Part shown: piece by piece, positions 21,547 to 32,031 of the stretch | Numbering within the stretch: the first letter of the stretch is position 1 | Layout: each line of letters begins with the position of its first letter | From: Puccinellia tenuiflora | Lineage: Eukaryota; Streptophyta; Magnoliopsida; Poales; Poaceae | Assembly: GCA_012064385.1 (NCBI GenBank) | Contig: QRDG01000024.1 | Location: 1,803,940-1,867,939 of the forward strand | Length of the DNA stretch: 64,000 nt | Direction of reading: 5' to 3' | Translations under genes and position numbers: made by a program | The notes under the pieces: generated by a model | Seen by the model: the letters and a program-made list of their open reading frames with translations, nothing else | The model's database searches: none | Told to the model about the DNA's origin: nothing

Positions 21547-23337
21547 TAAACACCAGGAGTCCCTAGTGAGCCTCTATAGGACTAGTTCGTTGATCAAGAG
21601 ATAGTTAGAGTTTCCTAATTATGGACTTGTTATAGTCACTTGATAACGGAGTCTTGTCATTGGGAGAATGACTTGATGGACATAACCCAAATAATAAAGA
21701 GTTACAATTAATCGCGTCACAGAGTTTTGTTGTCAACACTTTTAATATGTCAAGTATAGTTTCCTTAGACCATGAGATTATATCACTCCCGTTCACCGGA
21801 GGAATACTTTGTGGACATCAAACGTCACTTCGTAACTGGGTGATTATAAAGGTGGCTTTCAGGTATCTCCGACGGTGGGTTGTTGGGTGATATGAATCAA
21901 GAGTGGGATTTGTCCCTCCATGTGACGGAGAAGATATCTCCAGGCCTTCTCGGTAATATAGCATCAAAAGTCTGCAGACATGTGATTAGGATGTAATCAC
22001 GGAGATCCTATATTATGGACGAGTAAAGAGAATTTGCCGGTAACGAGATTAAACTAGACATGGGGATGTCAACGATTAAATCTCGGGAAAGTAGAATATC
22101 GTGAGACAAAGGGAATCGTATATGAGATTAATTGAATCTCCGGCATCGTGGTTCAATTGAGAAAAGAGTTTCGTTGTGTGTATAGGAATTAATATGGGTA
22201 TCCCGGTCCCGCTATTAATTATTGATATGATCATGTCTATGCATTCCCGAACCCGTAGGGTCACACACTTAACGCTCCGATGAAATTAGGTGTTGCGATG
22301 AATTAAATGATGAAATGAACGAATGGTGATTCGGTGTCCCGGATAAGATCACGGACGTCACGAGGAGTTCCGGAGGAGTCCGGAGAATAAGATTCACATA
22401 AGGAAAGTGGTTTCCGGTGGTATCGGAAAAGTTCCGGGATTTTTTGTATAGGGTACCAGAAGGTTCTAGAATGTTCTAGAGGGGTCTAGAAGTGGGACCC
22501 ACATATTGTATGGGGGGCCACATGGACAAAGGGGGTGCAGCCACCACATGGGTGTGCCGCACCACCCTAGGCCCACATGGGCCAATTCGGCTGGGACAAA
22601 GGGGAAGGAGTCCTACTCCTAGTAGGACTAGTAGTTAGGCCCCTTTCCTTTAGGAAAGGCCCAAGCCCGAGTGCCAAAGGGACTCAACTTGGGGGCCAAG
22701 CAAGGGGGCCGGCCGGCCCCAACCCTAAACCTGGGCGCCGCCTATATAAAGGGGTGAGGGGAGGGGTGCGGCACACTACAAGGCTGCCGCCCCAAGTTGC
22801 CCTAGCCGCACCACCTCCTCCACCCTAAACCCTAGTGCGCCACCCCTCTCCTGGAGGGCTGCCGCCATCACCTCTCCATCCATAGCCGCCGCACCCTCTA
22901 GCCCTAGGGGCTGCGCCACCTCCTCCTCTCCCTCTCCTCTTGCTTGGCTTGGCGAAGCCTCGCTCGTGGAGATCGTCATCATCATCGGCACTACCGTCGT
23001 GTTGCTGAGATCATCAAGGCCACGTCTACCTCGCTTGCGGGCTCAAGGAGTAGACGTCTTCATCGAGCTGTACGTGTGGATACCGCAGAGGTGCTGCCCG
23101 TTGCAGCACTTCATCAGATTGGATCTCGAGGATAATACATCTCCTCGTGACTAGACGAGTCTAGTTGCGGGGATCGACTGACCAACCCCTGCACCGACAA
23201 AACACGTTTGATCGTTCTTCAAGGGTAAGAGATTGGATCTCACCTTCGCTATCTTCATCTAGTAGATCTAGATCCTTGGGGTTTATTCCGTTTGTTGCGT
23301 AGGATTTTTTTTTGTTTTCTATGCTGCGACCCCATCA
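21547..23337 (+). repeat. Copia 3' LTR, second part
   Basis: Continues the LTR begun at 669, giving about 1.9 kb in total. It has landmarks of Angela/BARE/WIS LTRs, such as 'ccttagaccatgagatta', 'cccgaacccgtagggtc' and a TATA box CCTATATAAAGGGG near 22740-22753. It ends CCCATCA at 23337. The next bases, TAGTG (23338-23342), would be the right-hand target duplication; the left one is outside the window. Confidence 0.92.
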
Positions 23338-23583
23338 TAGTGAACCCTTGGGCCCCGGTCCATCTTTCACGATCACTGCTTCCGTGTTACTTTTACTACT
23401 GCTCTCAAATCACTGCTGATTTCACCCCCTTTTGTGTTACTTGCGCTTCTCCAGGTGTGGCTGAATTGACGACTCAGCTGCAAAGACCTTTAAGTATTAT
23501 TTGGCTCCCCTTATGTCGAATCAATAAATTGGGTTACACTTCCCTCGAAGACTACTGCGATCCCCTATACTTGTGGGATATCA
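23338..23583 (+). repeat. 5'-truncated gypsy LTR
   Basis: The last ~245 bp of an LTR ending GATCCCCTATACTTGTGGGATATCA. The same ending, with GGGTCATCA, closes the LTR of element C at 30355. Its left side was removed or displaced at the Copia insertion. It sits directly against a Copia RNase H remnant. Confidence 0.8.
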
Positions 23584-23850
23584 GCCATCTACCTTGCTGC
23601 CAACCCTACTCGGTACAAGCACACCAAGCATATTGAACTTGATGTTCACTTGGTTCGAGAGAAATTCCAGCTCGGACAGCTTCGGGTTCTGCATGTGCCA
23701 TTGCCAATGATTCAACAATTTGCCGACATCATGACTAAGGGGTTGCCCACAGTATCCTTCATGGATTTCCGATCCAGCACTTGCGTCACCAACAACGCTG
23801 TTATAAGCGATAGACAAATAAACGATGAACAAAACGAGATCAAACCAGCG
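23584..23850 (+). pseudogene. pol: Copia RNase H C-terminal remnant
   Basis: The frame from 23584 reads AIYLAANPTRYKHTKHIELD then VHLVREKF, ADIMTKGLP and FMDFRSS. This is the C-terminal part of Ty1/copia RNase H, with the TKHIE..HFVRE-type block and the ADI.TK tail. Everything upstream is missing, cut by the gypsy LTR. This is a different Copia element from the one at 1-668. Confidence 0.85.
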
Positions 23851-24481
23851 TGGACACGAGATTTTAACATGGAAAACCCTTCAAACAAAGAAGGGAAAAA
23901 ACCACGGGTGCCAGCCAGCAAAACTTCACTATATCAGGGTGAGGTTACAAACGCCGGGGATTTACAGCAATGAACATATCCCAAACCGGCGGCTTACAAG
24001 AGGTATTTATAGTGGTCCTGACCTGATCCAGGTCGGTAGCGGTGGAACCCTAATCCAACTCGTACAACATTATTCACAGCAACATTATTTCCTCTATGAT
24101 CGAACATGGAGCAATTGGTCTCGGGGGGGGGGGGGGGGGGGGGGGGGACGGGCCTCGCTTTGCTACGTCAGAAGTTATCCGCCCTTTAAGTGAATTTGGA
24201 TCACGCGCCGCTTCCATTGCGGGAGGTGTTAATAGAATTCATAATCCTGACATCTCCCTTTGTAATGTTGTATAGAAGGTTGAGATATTTCTAGGTAGAT
24301 ATAAATCACGGCTTGGTTAGAAAGTATGCATGTACTATATGATAAATACCCCAAAGATCAATACAACGATATGTTACATTTAGTTCCCAATGTACAACAA
24401 CATCTCCGCTACACCAGAAACTCCAAGCAAAAAATGAAGAAGACCAAAACATCTACCGACAAATTAACTCATCTACATCAT
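23851..24481. other. Intergenic or degenerate Copia 3' sequence, with a 25-G run
   Basis: The first ~270 bp is non-coding and may be the 3' end or LTR of the Copia remnant; the words 'cacgagattttaacatgg' and 'ggtatttatag' resemble such ends, but I cannot bound an LTR. 24123-24147 is 25 consecutive G. The rest to 24481 is the 3' flank of the minus-strand gene and has no recognisable feature. Confidence 0.5.
24123..24147 (+). repeat. Homopolymer run of 25 G
   Basis: Twenty-five G in a row, directly after the word GGAGCAATTGGTCTC. The second copy of that word, at 25425-25439, is followed by ordinary sequence containing GGGGGG. The run could form a G-quadruplex and is also a likely site of sequencing or assembly error. 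Confidence 0.9.
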
Positions 24482-25108
24482 TCACAGGAGCATTCTTTCC
24501 TCTATCCGCCTCTCCATGTTGATCCTCGCGATGAAGTCCTCCACTCGCCTATTCAGCTCGTCCGCCGGTGGCAGTGCCCTCTCCTCTTGTAGTTGTATCG
24601 TCAACTCAACTCCTCCCGCCTCCTCCTCCTCCTCCTCGCCCTCATCCATCCGCGCAGCTTCTTGCCCCAACAACGTCGTATCCTCTTCTTCTTCCTTTTC
24701 CTTTTCTACTACCACCACGTCGGCTGCCAGCTCCTGTTCGCGTTCTCCGGTAATCATCATCGGCGCCAAGACCTCCATCACCGGCGCCTCATCTTCCGGT
24801 ACCTCTTCTTCCTGCCTTTGACGCGGCACGTCACCCGTCACGGCCACATCATCCCCGCCCGTGCTCCTCCGTACTGACTCGCTGCTGCCGCCGGCGTGCG
24901 AGAGCTTGGACTCGCTAATGAGGAAGACGACGATGATGTTGGAGAAGACGAAGAGACACTTGGGCGCGACGACGGCGGTGGCGACGGACGGGAGCGACAC
25001 CAGGAGGAACTTCCGTATGAAGGAATACGAGTGGGGAAACGACGACGCCATGGATAATAGGATGGTGAATGCAAGAAGAGAGGCTTTCAAGCAGGTTTGG
25101 ACCTCCAT
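24482..25108 (-). CDS. DUF4408/DUF761 domain protein (host gene)
   Basis: 208 residues, single open frame, no intron. N-terminal: two hydrophobic segments (about residues 8-20 and 45-62), ending PKCLFVFSNIIVVFLISESKLS, which resembles the DUF4408 domain of plant membrane-associated proteins. Middle: a strongly acidic region (residues ~110-170, with runs of Glu). C-terminal: ELNRRVEDFIARINMERRIE, the DUF761 signature that closes many such plant proteins. The start fits: the ATG is preceded by A at -3, and a TATATATA box lies about 75 nt upstream. The gene has no frameshift or stop, and is the only non-transposon gene I recognise in the window. The molecular function of this family is not well defined; stress and defence links are reported for relatives. 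Confidence 0.85.
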   Translation of the reverse strand: MEVQTCLKASLLAFTILLSMASSFPHSYSFIRKFLLVSLPSVATAVVAPKCLFVFSNIIVVFLISESKLSHAGGSSESVRRSTGGDDVAVTGDVPRQRQEEEVPEDEAPVMEVLAPMMITGEREQELAADVVVVEKEKEEEEDTTLLGQEAARMDEGEEEEEEAGGVELTIQLQEERALPPADELNRRVEDFIARINMERRIEERMLL

Positions 25109-25180
25109 GTTTGAGCTCGTGGTGTAGTGTTGCTAGCTGCTGCAGGTGTAGTTAGCTAGGAAGGAGGCACACGGATGGGG

Positions 25181-25188
25181 TATATATA
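25181..25188 (-). promoter_or_regulatory. TATA box of the DUF4408/DUF761 gene
   Basis: TATATATA, read on the minus strand as GTTATATATACCCC, 73-80 nt upstream of the ATG. This fits a transcription start about 40-45 nt before the coding region. Confidence 0.7.
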
Positions 25189-25241
25189 ACAGTTTGTGGA
25201 AGGATGTCGATCACGAGATGTTGGACGATCTGCCAATCTGT

Positions 25242-25350
25242 GTACTCGAACCTAGAAAAATTATTAATTACCAGGTCTTCTCAACGTGCTTCATCCATCT
25301 GGATACTTTGTCTACTTCCGATAATTAATAATTTTTCTAGGTTCGAGTAC
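25242..25350. repeat. Perfect 29-bp inverted repeat upstream of the host gene
   Basis: Arms 25242-25270 and 25322-25350 are exact reverse complements over 29 bases (GTACTCGAACCTAGAAAAAT, then TATTAATTA), with a 51-nt spacer. It lies 134 nt upstream of the ATG, just beyond the TATA box. I see no TSD of a known MITE family at the edges. A cruciform, a regulatory stem-loop, a small-RNA precursor or a miniature element are all possible. Confidence 0.9.
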
Positions 25351-25808
25351 GCGTACGCGTGCCTGTGGCTCCCAATTGTAGTTAACCTAGCTTAGCGCGT
25401 GACAGAACACGTACTAGCGAACACGGAGCAATTGGTCTCACTCTAGGTGGGGGGCGAGACAGTGACAAACGTCTGCCATAGTTTATTGAGAAGTGCTCAC
25501 TTTAGCTTCTTGATTTAGCTCAGCTGGCAGTACGTAGATCTTTCCATTGCGGCGACCAATATTATATCACTTGCCCCCCTCTACCTCTAGTCGGCCGCAG
25601 AAACAGACTGACGCGTTTTGGTCGCGCCAATAGGTTCATGCGTGTTGGTTGCGAGCTGCCGATTAAGCTAGCGAGAGTCCCACACTGCTAGAGCGCAGAA
25701 TGATGCATGAGTTGAGCTGAGGTACAGCTGAGAGTTGGTAGCTGGAATATTGCCGACCATGCATGCTTGGCCTCTGGCCAGTCTTCCCCAACAAATGCAT
25801 GCATGCTC
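25351..25808. other. Intergenic sequence
   Basis: 458 bp of mixed sequence with no reading frame of note. It starts with an alternating GTACGCGTACGCGTG word (25347-25361) and contains the second copy of the 22-bp direct repeat. Nothing else is recognised. Confidence 0.6.
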
Positions 25809-25816
25809 TGTACAAC

Positions 25817-26698
25817 CAGTGGCGGAGCCGGGAAATTATCACAGGTTGTGCCACACTTAAAAAATAAAAAATTGACATCACATGTACGGTACAATTTTAC
25901 GGAAAAGAGCAATATAAATAACTAAATCAAGTCTCACAATAAATCAAGCTTCTCCTCGGGTTGCTCTTCGGTCACAATATTTTTTAACTTAGCTTCCTGT
26001 TTCCGAAAAAGGGCTGCAATATCACCATTTCCCTTCGTCTCTTTACCGATTCTGCAATCCCAAATCACAGAAAAACAAATTGAAATTACTTCTCTGCTAC
26101 TCTGCTTATTTGCTCTATGTTTAGTACGCATATACAGCCTACAGGCACCAGATGACCAGAGCTAAATTGAAATTACCTGCCCCTCTGCGGACCTGACGGC
26201 GACGAGCCGACGACCGACGCGACTCGACGAGCAACCTGGCGACGGGCGACCTGCTGGCTGCGGTGGTGCTGCTCTCTGTCTCTCCGCAACTCCGATGTCA
26301 ACGGCTCAAGCTCGACGCGCCGCCCGCGTCCAGCCAGCCTACCGCGTCGGCGTCAAGGCGTCAACGGCTGCCTGCCGCGGTGCCGCCTGCGTCCTTCCTG
26401 CCAGCGCCGCGCCGCGTCAACTGGCTCTAGCTCGATGCGCCGCGCCGCCGCCTGCGGTCTGATTGATTTGGACGAGCTCGTGCTGGAAAGCTAGGTCGTG
26501 GTCTGTGGACTGGAGGCAGAGACGGACGCATGGATGGAGTGGAGCAATCAGGCCAGTTTCTTCTTGGGCTTTTTGTTTGGGCTCTCAAGTAAGTGGGCTC
26601 GTCTGTTTGCGCCGTAAAATAGTACATGGTCTTAAAAATTCGTTCAAATTCCAGGGTAGTCCATGGCCCACCTGGACTACCAGCTGGCTCCGCCCATG
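25817..26698. mobile_element. Non-autonomous hAT-like DNA transposon
   Basis: 882 bp flanked by the exact 8-bp duplication TGTACAAC (25809-25816 and 26699-26706). The terminal inverted repeats are CAGTGGCGGAGCC on the left and CATGGGCGGAGCC in reverse complement on the right (11 of 13 match). An 8-bp TSD with such ends fits hAT. The minus-strand frame 25934-26131 includes KGNGDIAALFRKQEAKLKN, which resembles the start of plant hAT (TTF zinc-finger) transposases. No catalytic or dimerisation domain is present, so this is a deletion derivative. The rest (26170-26460) is GC-rich with no clear origin. Confidence 0.87.
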
Positions 26699-26843
26699 TG
26701 TACAACATGACTCCATCGCTAGATATTTATCTGCTCCATAGATACGGGCACTGTTCATATACTACATGTACAGAAATAGCCAAAACAATATGCATGGGGT
26801 GAGGGATTGTCCATGTGTAGATGTGATATGTGTAAGGGAATAA

Positions 26844-28855
26844 GAGCATCTCCACCGGGGTGCCTAATTTGTGTCCGGCACCTCCCAATTGGAGGCCCAG
26901 TTGGGGTGCCGGACAGTTGTCCGGCCCTTTTTTTTTCCATCTCACATCGACATTCCCTAAACGGCCGGACCCCAAAGTAAATGATCAAATCGAACCCAAA
27001 ATATACAATTGCCGACTTGTCATGAATGTTCCGGCCAAATAGTTTCACCGGTCAACACAGGCACGACCAAATGGTTTCACCGGCCAACACAGGGCACGGC
27101 CAAATAGCTTCGCCGGCCAACACAAGCACAGGCAACAGCCTCACCGGCCAACACAGGCACGACCATCAACAAGTTTTGCCACCAAAATAAGTCTAGACGC
27201 CGGTGTCACATGGAAATCATTTTTCTTGGGTGTCGACATCCTCGGACCTTTGTTTCCTCGCCTTCATGATGCGCGCGACCTCCTGGGCAAAGTACTCTTG
27301 CCGTTCCGCCGGCATGTTTGACGTGTCCATTGCCATGATCTTGAGCTCCTGGTTTTCTTGCATCTCCTTTATCTTCATCTCTTTCACCCCCCTTGATTCT
27401 TGCAACTCCTTCATCTTGTGGCCTTGCACGTTGTAGTACATATTCCACCTCTCGTTGTTGGCTTCGTGCATCTTCTCTTTGAGAACGTTGGAGGATGACA
27501 TGAACGTGGCAAGAGACTCTTGTAGGGCGGAAGGCGCCCCGGCCTTATGTGCCGCCACCTTCGCCTTCTTGTTCCCAGTTGGCCGTGGAGTTGGCCCGGG
27601 CCCCGGACTTTGGGTTTCATCGACAACACCACCTTGGCTAATGGACGCACGCAATGCACCCCATTGTTGACATTCTTGAAGCACTTTCCAACAATGCATG
27701 TACTTGAAGGCCTTGTTCTTGTTCAACTCTTGATACATCTCAATAGTTTCCTTCAAGTAAATCAAAAAAGACATGTTGCGCGAACAATATAAACTTTGGT
27801 GCATGCCAAAAAGAGGAGAGCTTTTGTTTTGCATCTTACTACATCGACTTGGTTGGTTCCACTCTCGTTTCTTGTCTTCACTTGATCATAACATCCATGG
27901 AACTTGTTGACGGCCTCTCGTATGGACCCCCACCGCTTCTCTATTGCGTTAGACTTGCGACGTGGAGGCACATTCAGTGGCGGGTACGCCGTCCCCTCTC
28001 GAGGAAGTCTTTGTGAATTCGGGTCCAATACGAATTACTATTTTGTTGTGCGCTAATGATGGAGTCTTGGCTTACCCCCATCCATGCCACACACGAAGCC
28101 GCATCCTCCTTTGGTCTCCATGTCCTGCCTCTATTCCCCTTCGGCAGCTTGATATAGTCGCTGGTTTCAACATCGTGCACAACCTGGCTCTCCTCCTCCT
28201 CCCCGCACTCCTCCTCCTCCTCCTTGCCCCCATCCTCTCGGCCGTGTTCGTGATCGTCCTCGCCACGGATAATATTGTTCATGGCATCCTAGTTCATCAA
28301 TGTTATTAAATGCAATTCGAACTAGCGGCAAGATGATTAAATGCACAATTCAAAATGCCGGCGGCATCATTAAATGCACAACTCAAACAGCCGGCCACAC
28401 AGAAATGATCAAAACGTACCTCGCTAGCCGCCATTCCGTCGAGCACGTTCGCGGCGTCTGTTTCGTCATCACCGAACAACTGCGTCGGCTCTACGGCCGC
28501 GGTGCCTGCAGATCGGCGAAGCACAGGCGAGTCACTGAAGTGGGCGTCCTGGTTGAGGTCGATGCCTCAGCTCTCGAACCCCTCGTCCGGGGAACTGGAG
28601 AAGCGCGATGGGTGGAACGCCGACAACGATGGATCGTTGAAGTAGTTCGGGGAAGACGGTGATGATCGGCAAGGAGGGCGAGCCGACGAGCTCGTTTGGC
28701 TCGGGCCGCCTATAGATTGGCCGGAGAGGAGCTCCTCTTCTGCTACCCTCAATTTTGCGCGATGTCGCCGGCCTGCTCGTAAAGCGGACGCCGCCGACCG
28801 CAACTCATCCGCGTTGAACGGAAACTCCAGGTCATTCGCCTTCATCGCCGGCAAC
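26844..28855. mobile_element. One end of a PIF/Harbinger transposon
   Basis: Starts GAGCATCTCCACCGGGG after TAA (26841-26843), the expected terminus and 3-bp target of PIF/Harbinger. A near-terminal imperfect hairpin (TGTCCGGCAC...GTGCCGGACA) lies at 26873-26922. It encodes a Myb/SANT ORF1 on the minus strand and is cut at 28856 by element C. The other half, with any DDE transposase, would lie beyond the right-hand end of C and is not seen here. Confidence 0.85.
27217..28854 (-). pseudogene. PIF/Harbinger ORF1, Myb/SANT-like with NAM-associated C-terminal domain
   Basis: Accessory DNA-binding protein that works with the Harbinger transposase. First exon 28854 to about 28418: acidic/Ser-rich, including FNADELRSAASALRA. 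An intron with GTACGTTTT donor follows. The second exon, from about 28297, contains an acidic patch and then the SANT-like segment RTWRPKEDAASCVAWMGVSQ and EKRWGSIREAVNKFHGCYDQ. The frame shifts near 27975. A second intron is likely at about 27755-27846, since the protein similarity resumes at ETIEMYQELNKNKAFKYMHC. The C-terminal part (27217-27700) has the Lys/Glu-rich NAM-associated helix (KMHEANNERWNMYYNVQGHK). Exon limits are my inference. Confidence 0.75.
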
Positions 28856-30355
28856 TGATACGTCCATTTTGCATCACTATTTTACATCATAATTTATCTT
28901 TATTCATCGATATATTTCATATTATGATGCAATACTTATGTTATTCTACCTTATTTTGCATGTTTTGCAATTATTGGGGATGCATCTGCCGGAGCCTGGA
29001 ATCAGCTGGAAAAGTACCTGTTAAGATACTTGACTTTGGAAGCCCCAAAAATTCCCAAAAATTCAGAAACTCATTTTTATCAGAGAAGACCCACGGAGCC
29101 AGAAGATGGGCCAGAGGGGAGCCTCCAGGAGCTGGGGCGGGTGCCCACCGCGGCCCCACCTCTGGCCGCGGCTGGGGGGCAGTCCCTGCCCCCTGGGACC
29201 CCCCTCCGGCTCCCCTTTTGCGTACTACTACCCCTTGACCTAAAAACATCGGGGCGATCGACGAATAATTTTCCGCCGCCTCCACGAGGCGGAAACCGGA
29301 CAGAGAGAAGAAGAGCTCCGGCAGGGAGAAAACTGTCGGGGAATTTCCCTCCCGGAGGGGGGAATCGCCGCCATCGTCATCGCCATCACGCCGGGCATCA
29401 TCGGGATCATCATCAACATCATCTCCACCATCATCACCGCCGCCATCCCATCTCATCCCGTTGTAGCAATTGTCATTGTGTTTTTATTAGTTCATTTGAA
29501 TCATATCCCGGGTGTTGATTACCACTTGTAGTTGATGCTTGAGAGTTTTATCGGTGAATTATCATTACAATCATATTCTTACCCATATTCATATCACCTC
29601 TGATCATAATCTATATGATGTCTTGTGAGTAGTTCATTTGGTTCTTGAGGACATGGGGAAAGCCTAGTTGCTAGTAATTGCATAATGTTGAGTAATATTT
29701 AATGGTTTAATATATTGTGTGGTGTTATTCCTCTAGTGGTATCGTGTGAACGTCGACTACATGATACTTCACCTTTCAAAGGGCCTAGGGGAATGCATGG
29801 TGTATTTAGTTTGCCTATGGTAGGGTTGTAGGAGTGACAGAAACCTAAACCCCAATTCGCGAACTAGTGCACTAGGGAGTGTAGGATCTCGGAGTTTAAG
29901 GTTGTGGTTAGGTTTTTATCTTAATTACTTTCTTGTAGTTGCGGATGCTTGCAAGGGGTTTAATCACAAGTATGTATTTGTCCAAGTAAGGGTGGTGCAT
30001 TAGCATAGGTTCACCCACACAGCACTTTATCAAACCATTGAAGATTAATCAACGGCGTGCAATGAAAATGGCTAGGCAGAAATTCCCATGTGTACTGGAG
30101 AACGTTTTAATCATCATAAGTAACACAACCGGCCTGTCCTTTGAGCTTAAAAGGATTGGGTTATTTGCTGCAATTATTGTAGCATTCTTTTATTTACTTG
30201 TTCTTTATATCAAAACTCCAAAAACATTTCTCTTTTAGTGCTTGCAGTAAAACCTTGCTGAAATCCACTTGTCAACACCTTCTGCTCCTCGTTGGGTTCG
30301 ACACTCTTACTTATCGAAAGGACTACGATAGATCCCCTATACTTGTGGGTCATCA
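28856..30355 (+). repeat. Element C 5' LTR
   Basis: 1500 bp from TGATACGTCCATTTTGCATC to CTTGTGGGTCATCA. It starts inside the Harbinger ORF1. The U3 half includes GC-rich sequence around 29095-29230. Small ORFs in it are not credible genes. Confidence 0.9.
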
Positions 30356-30366
30356 AGACTCTTTTC

Positions 30367-30384
30367 TGGCGCCGTTGTCGGGGA
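30367..30384 (+). other. Primer binding site of element C
   Basis: TGGCGCCGTTGTCGGGGA is complementary to the 3' end of plant tRNA-Asp, with one change from the usual GTTGCCGGGG. It lies 11 nt after the LTR. Confidence 0.88.
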
Positions 30385-30470
30385 ATGAAGCGCTATTGGT
30401 AAGTGGAATTGGTAAGGAACGCTTTTATTGTAGGTGCTATTTTTATTTCTGTTTGTTACTTTGCTTCATT

Positions 30471-32031
30471 ATGGAGCACTCTTCACTTAGTATGCTGTTT
30501 GGGAGTGACTCTACCACCACACCCATGGTGGAGAAGAGTCCTCCACTCTCTGAAATTAATCCATTTAAAATACCTATGGGTATTATTGATCATGTTATGA
30601 GTAATCGTTATGCAGGGGATGGGACTGTCCATCCGGGTTATCATTTGCTTTATATTAAAGAACTGTGTGAGCTATTTAAGATTGCAGGTATGTCAAGAGA
30701 AGTAATCATGAGGAAATTATTTTCAATATCATTAAAGGACAAAGCTATGGATTGGTATATGCTTATGGATAATTCTCATTTGATGGATTGGAAAGAGCTT
30801 ATGTCTCTCTTTTATTCTAAATTTTATCCTCTTCATGAAATTCATCAAGATAGAAATTATATTTACAACTTTTGACCACGTGAAGGAGAAAGCATCGCTA
30901 AAGCTTCGGGGAGGTTGAAATCTCTAATGCTCAAATGCCCCAATCATGAGCTTCCTAATGATATAATTGTTAACAATTTTTATGCAAGGCTATCACGCCG
31001 TGATAAGGATATGCTTGATGCTTCTTCTCTCGGATCTTTTACAAACAAGAAAGTTAATGCTAAATGGGATCTCAGAAAGGATTTATCGCAATGCGGGGGA
31101 TTGGGAGATCGACAAAGGTAAAGAATCAGGTATAAACTATGAGTATGACTGCATTAAATCTTTCATGGAAACTGAACATTTTAATGTGCTTAGTACTAAG
31201 TTTGGGCTCGATTCTCAAATTGTTGTTGATATTTATAAATTCTTTGCTGATCATATTAATATCCCCAAAGAAAAGTGGAATAAGTATCATGAACCTTTTA
31301 AAGATGTTTGTAAAAAGGATGTGCTTGCTAGTAATGATATACCTGTGCACACGGTTGAATCTGTTTTACCTGCCGTCCACTTCGAAAAACCACCCTTTCC
31401 TATAAGAATTAAAGAACACTCAATTGTTGCTAATGTGGTTAATAAAAGTGAAAGAAAAGCTTATGAACCTGATGAACAACTTGAAATTGCCTCTCCAGTA
31501 GCTTTGGTTAAAGATCTTGTAACTGAGAACGTCGATGGAGGTTCTATTAATTTTTGTGAAGCTGCTACTAACATTGTTAGGCAAGATAAGAGTGCAAAAG
31601 TTGTTGGTACTCCTGTTGTTTCTGTCAAAATAGGTGATTATTGCTATTATGGATTATGTGATGTGGGTGCAAGCACAAGTGCTATTCCTTATACACTTTA
31701 TCAAGAAATAATGTGCGAAATTGCGCCATGTGAGCTTGAAGATATTGATTTGGAAATTAAATTGGCTAATAGAGATGTCATTCACCCGGTAGGAATTGTC
31801 AGAGACGTTGAAGTCTTATGTGGTAAGGTAAAATATCCGACTGATTTCCTTGTTTCGGGATCAGTTAAAGATAAATTTTGTCCTATCATATTTGGTAGAC
31901 CTTTCTTAAATACTTGTAGCGTTGTTATAGATTTTAAGAAAGAAAAGGTCTCTGTTCAATTCGCTGGAGAACCGTATGAATTTAATTTTTTCAAATTTGC
32001 TAGACATCGTTATGATAAAGAATTACCTAAT
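30471..32031 (+). pseudogene. gag: Element C gag and protease
   Basis: Gag starts at the ATG MEHSSLSMLFGS. The core includes ISLKDKAMDWYMLM and YSKFYPLHE. TGA at 30873-30875 and a frameshift near 31090-31120 break it. The frame from 30967 covers the end of gag and a protease with CDVGASTSAIPYTLY (D-G/A triad as DVGAS) near 31655-31700 and IIFGRPFLNT near 31885. It is cut by element G at 32032. Confidence 0.85.

Larger units (their letters stand above)
24101..25439. repeat. 22-bp direct repeat flanking the host-type gene
   Basis: CGAACATGGAGCAATTGGTC+TC at 24101-24122 and the same with one change (CGAACACGG...) at 25418-25439. The two copies enclose 1.3 kb that contains the whole DUF4408/DUF761 gene and its promoter. 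Confidence 0.85.

Noticed and set aside
23292..23636. ORF of 114 codons across the gypsy LTR fragment
   Set aside because: It runs across the junction of the Copia LTR, an LTR fragment and the Copia remnant, so it is not a gene.
25516..25527. TAGCTCAGCTGG, a perfect match to a tRNA A-box
   Set aside because: No B-box or cloverleaf follows at the right distance; a chance match.
29030..29518. His/Arg-rich ORFs in the LTR of C
   Set aside because: Low-complexity CATCATC sequence in an LTR; no domain.
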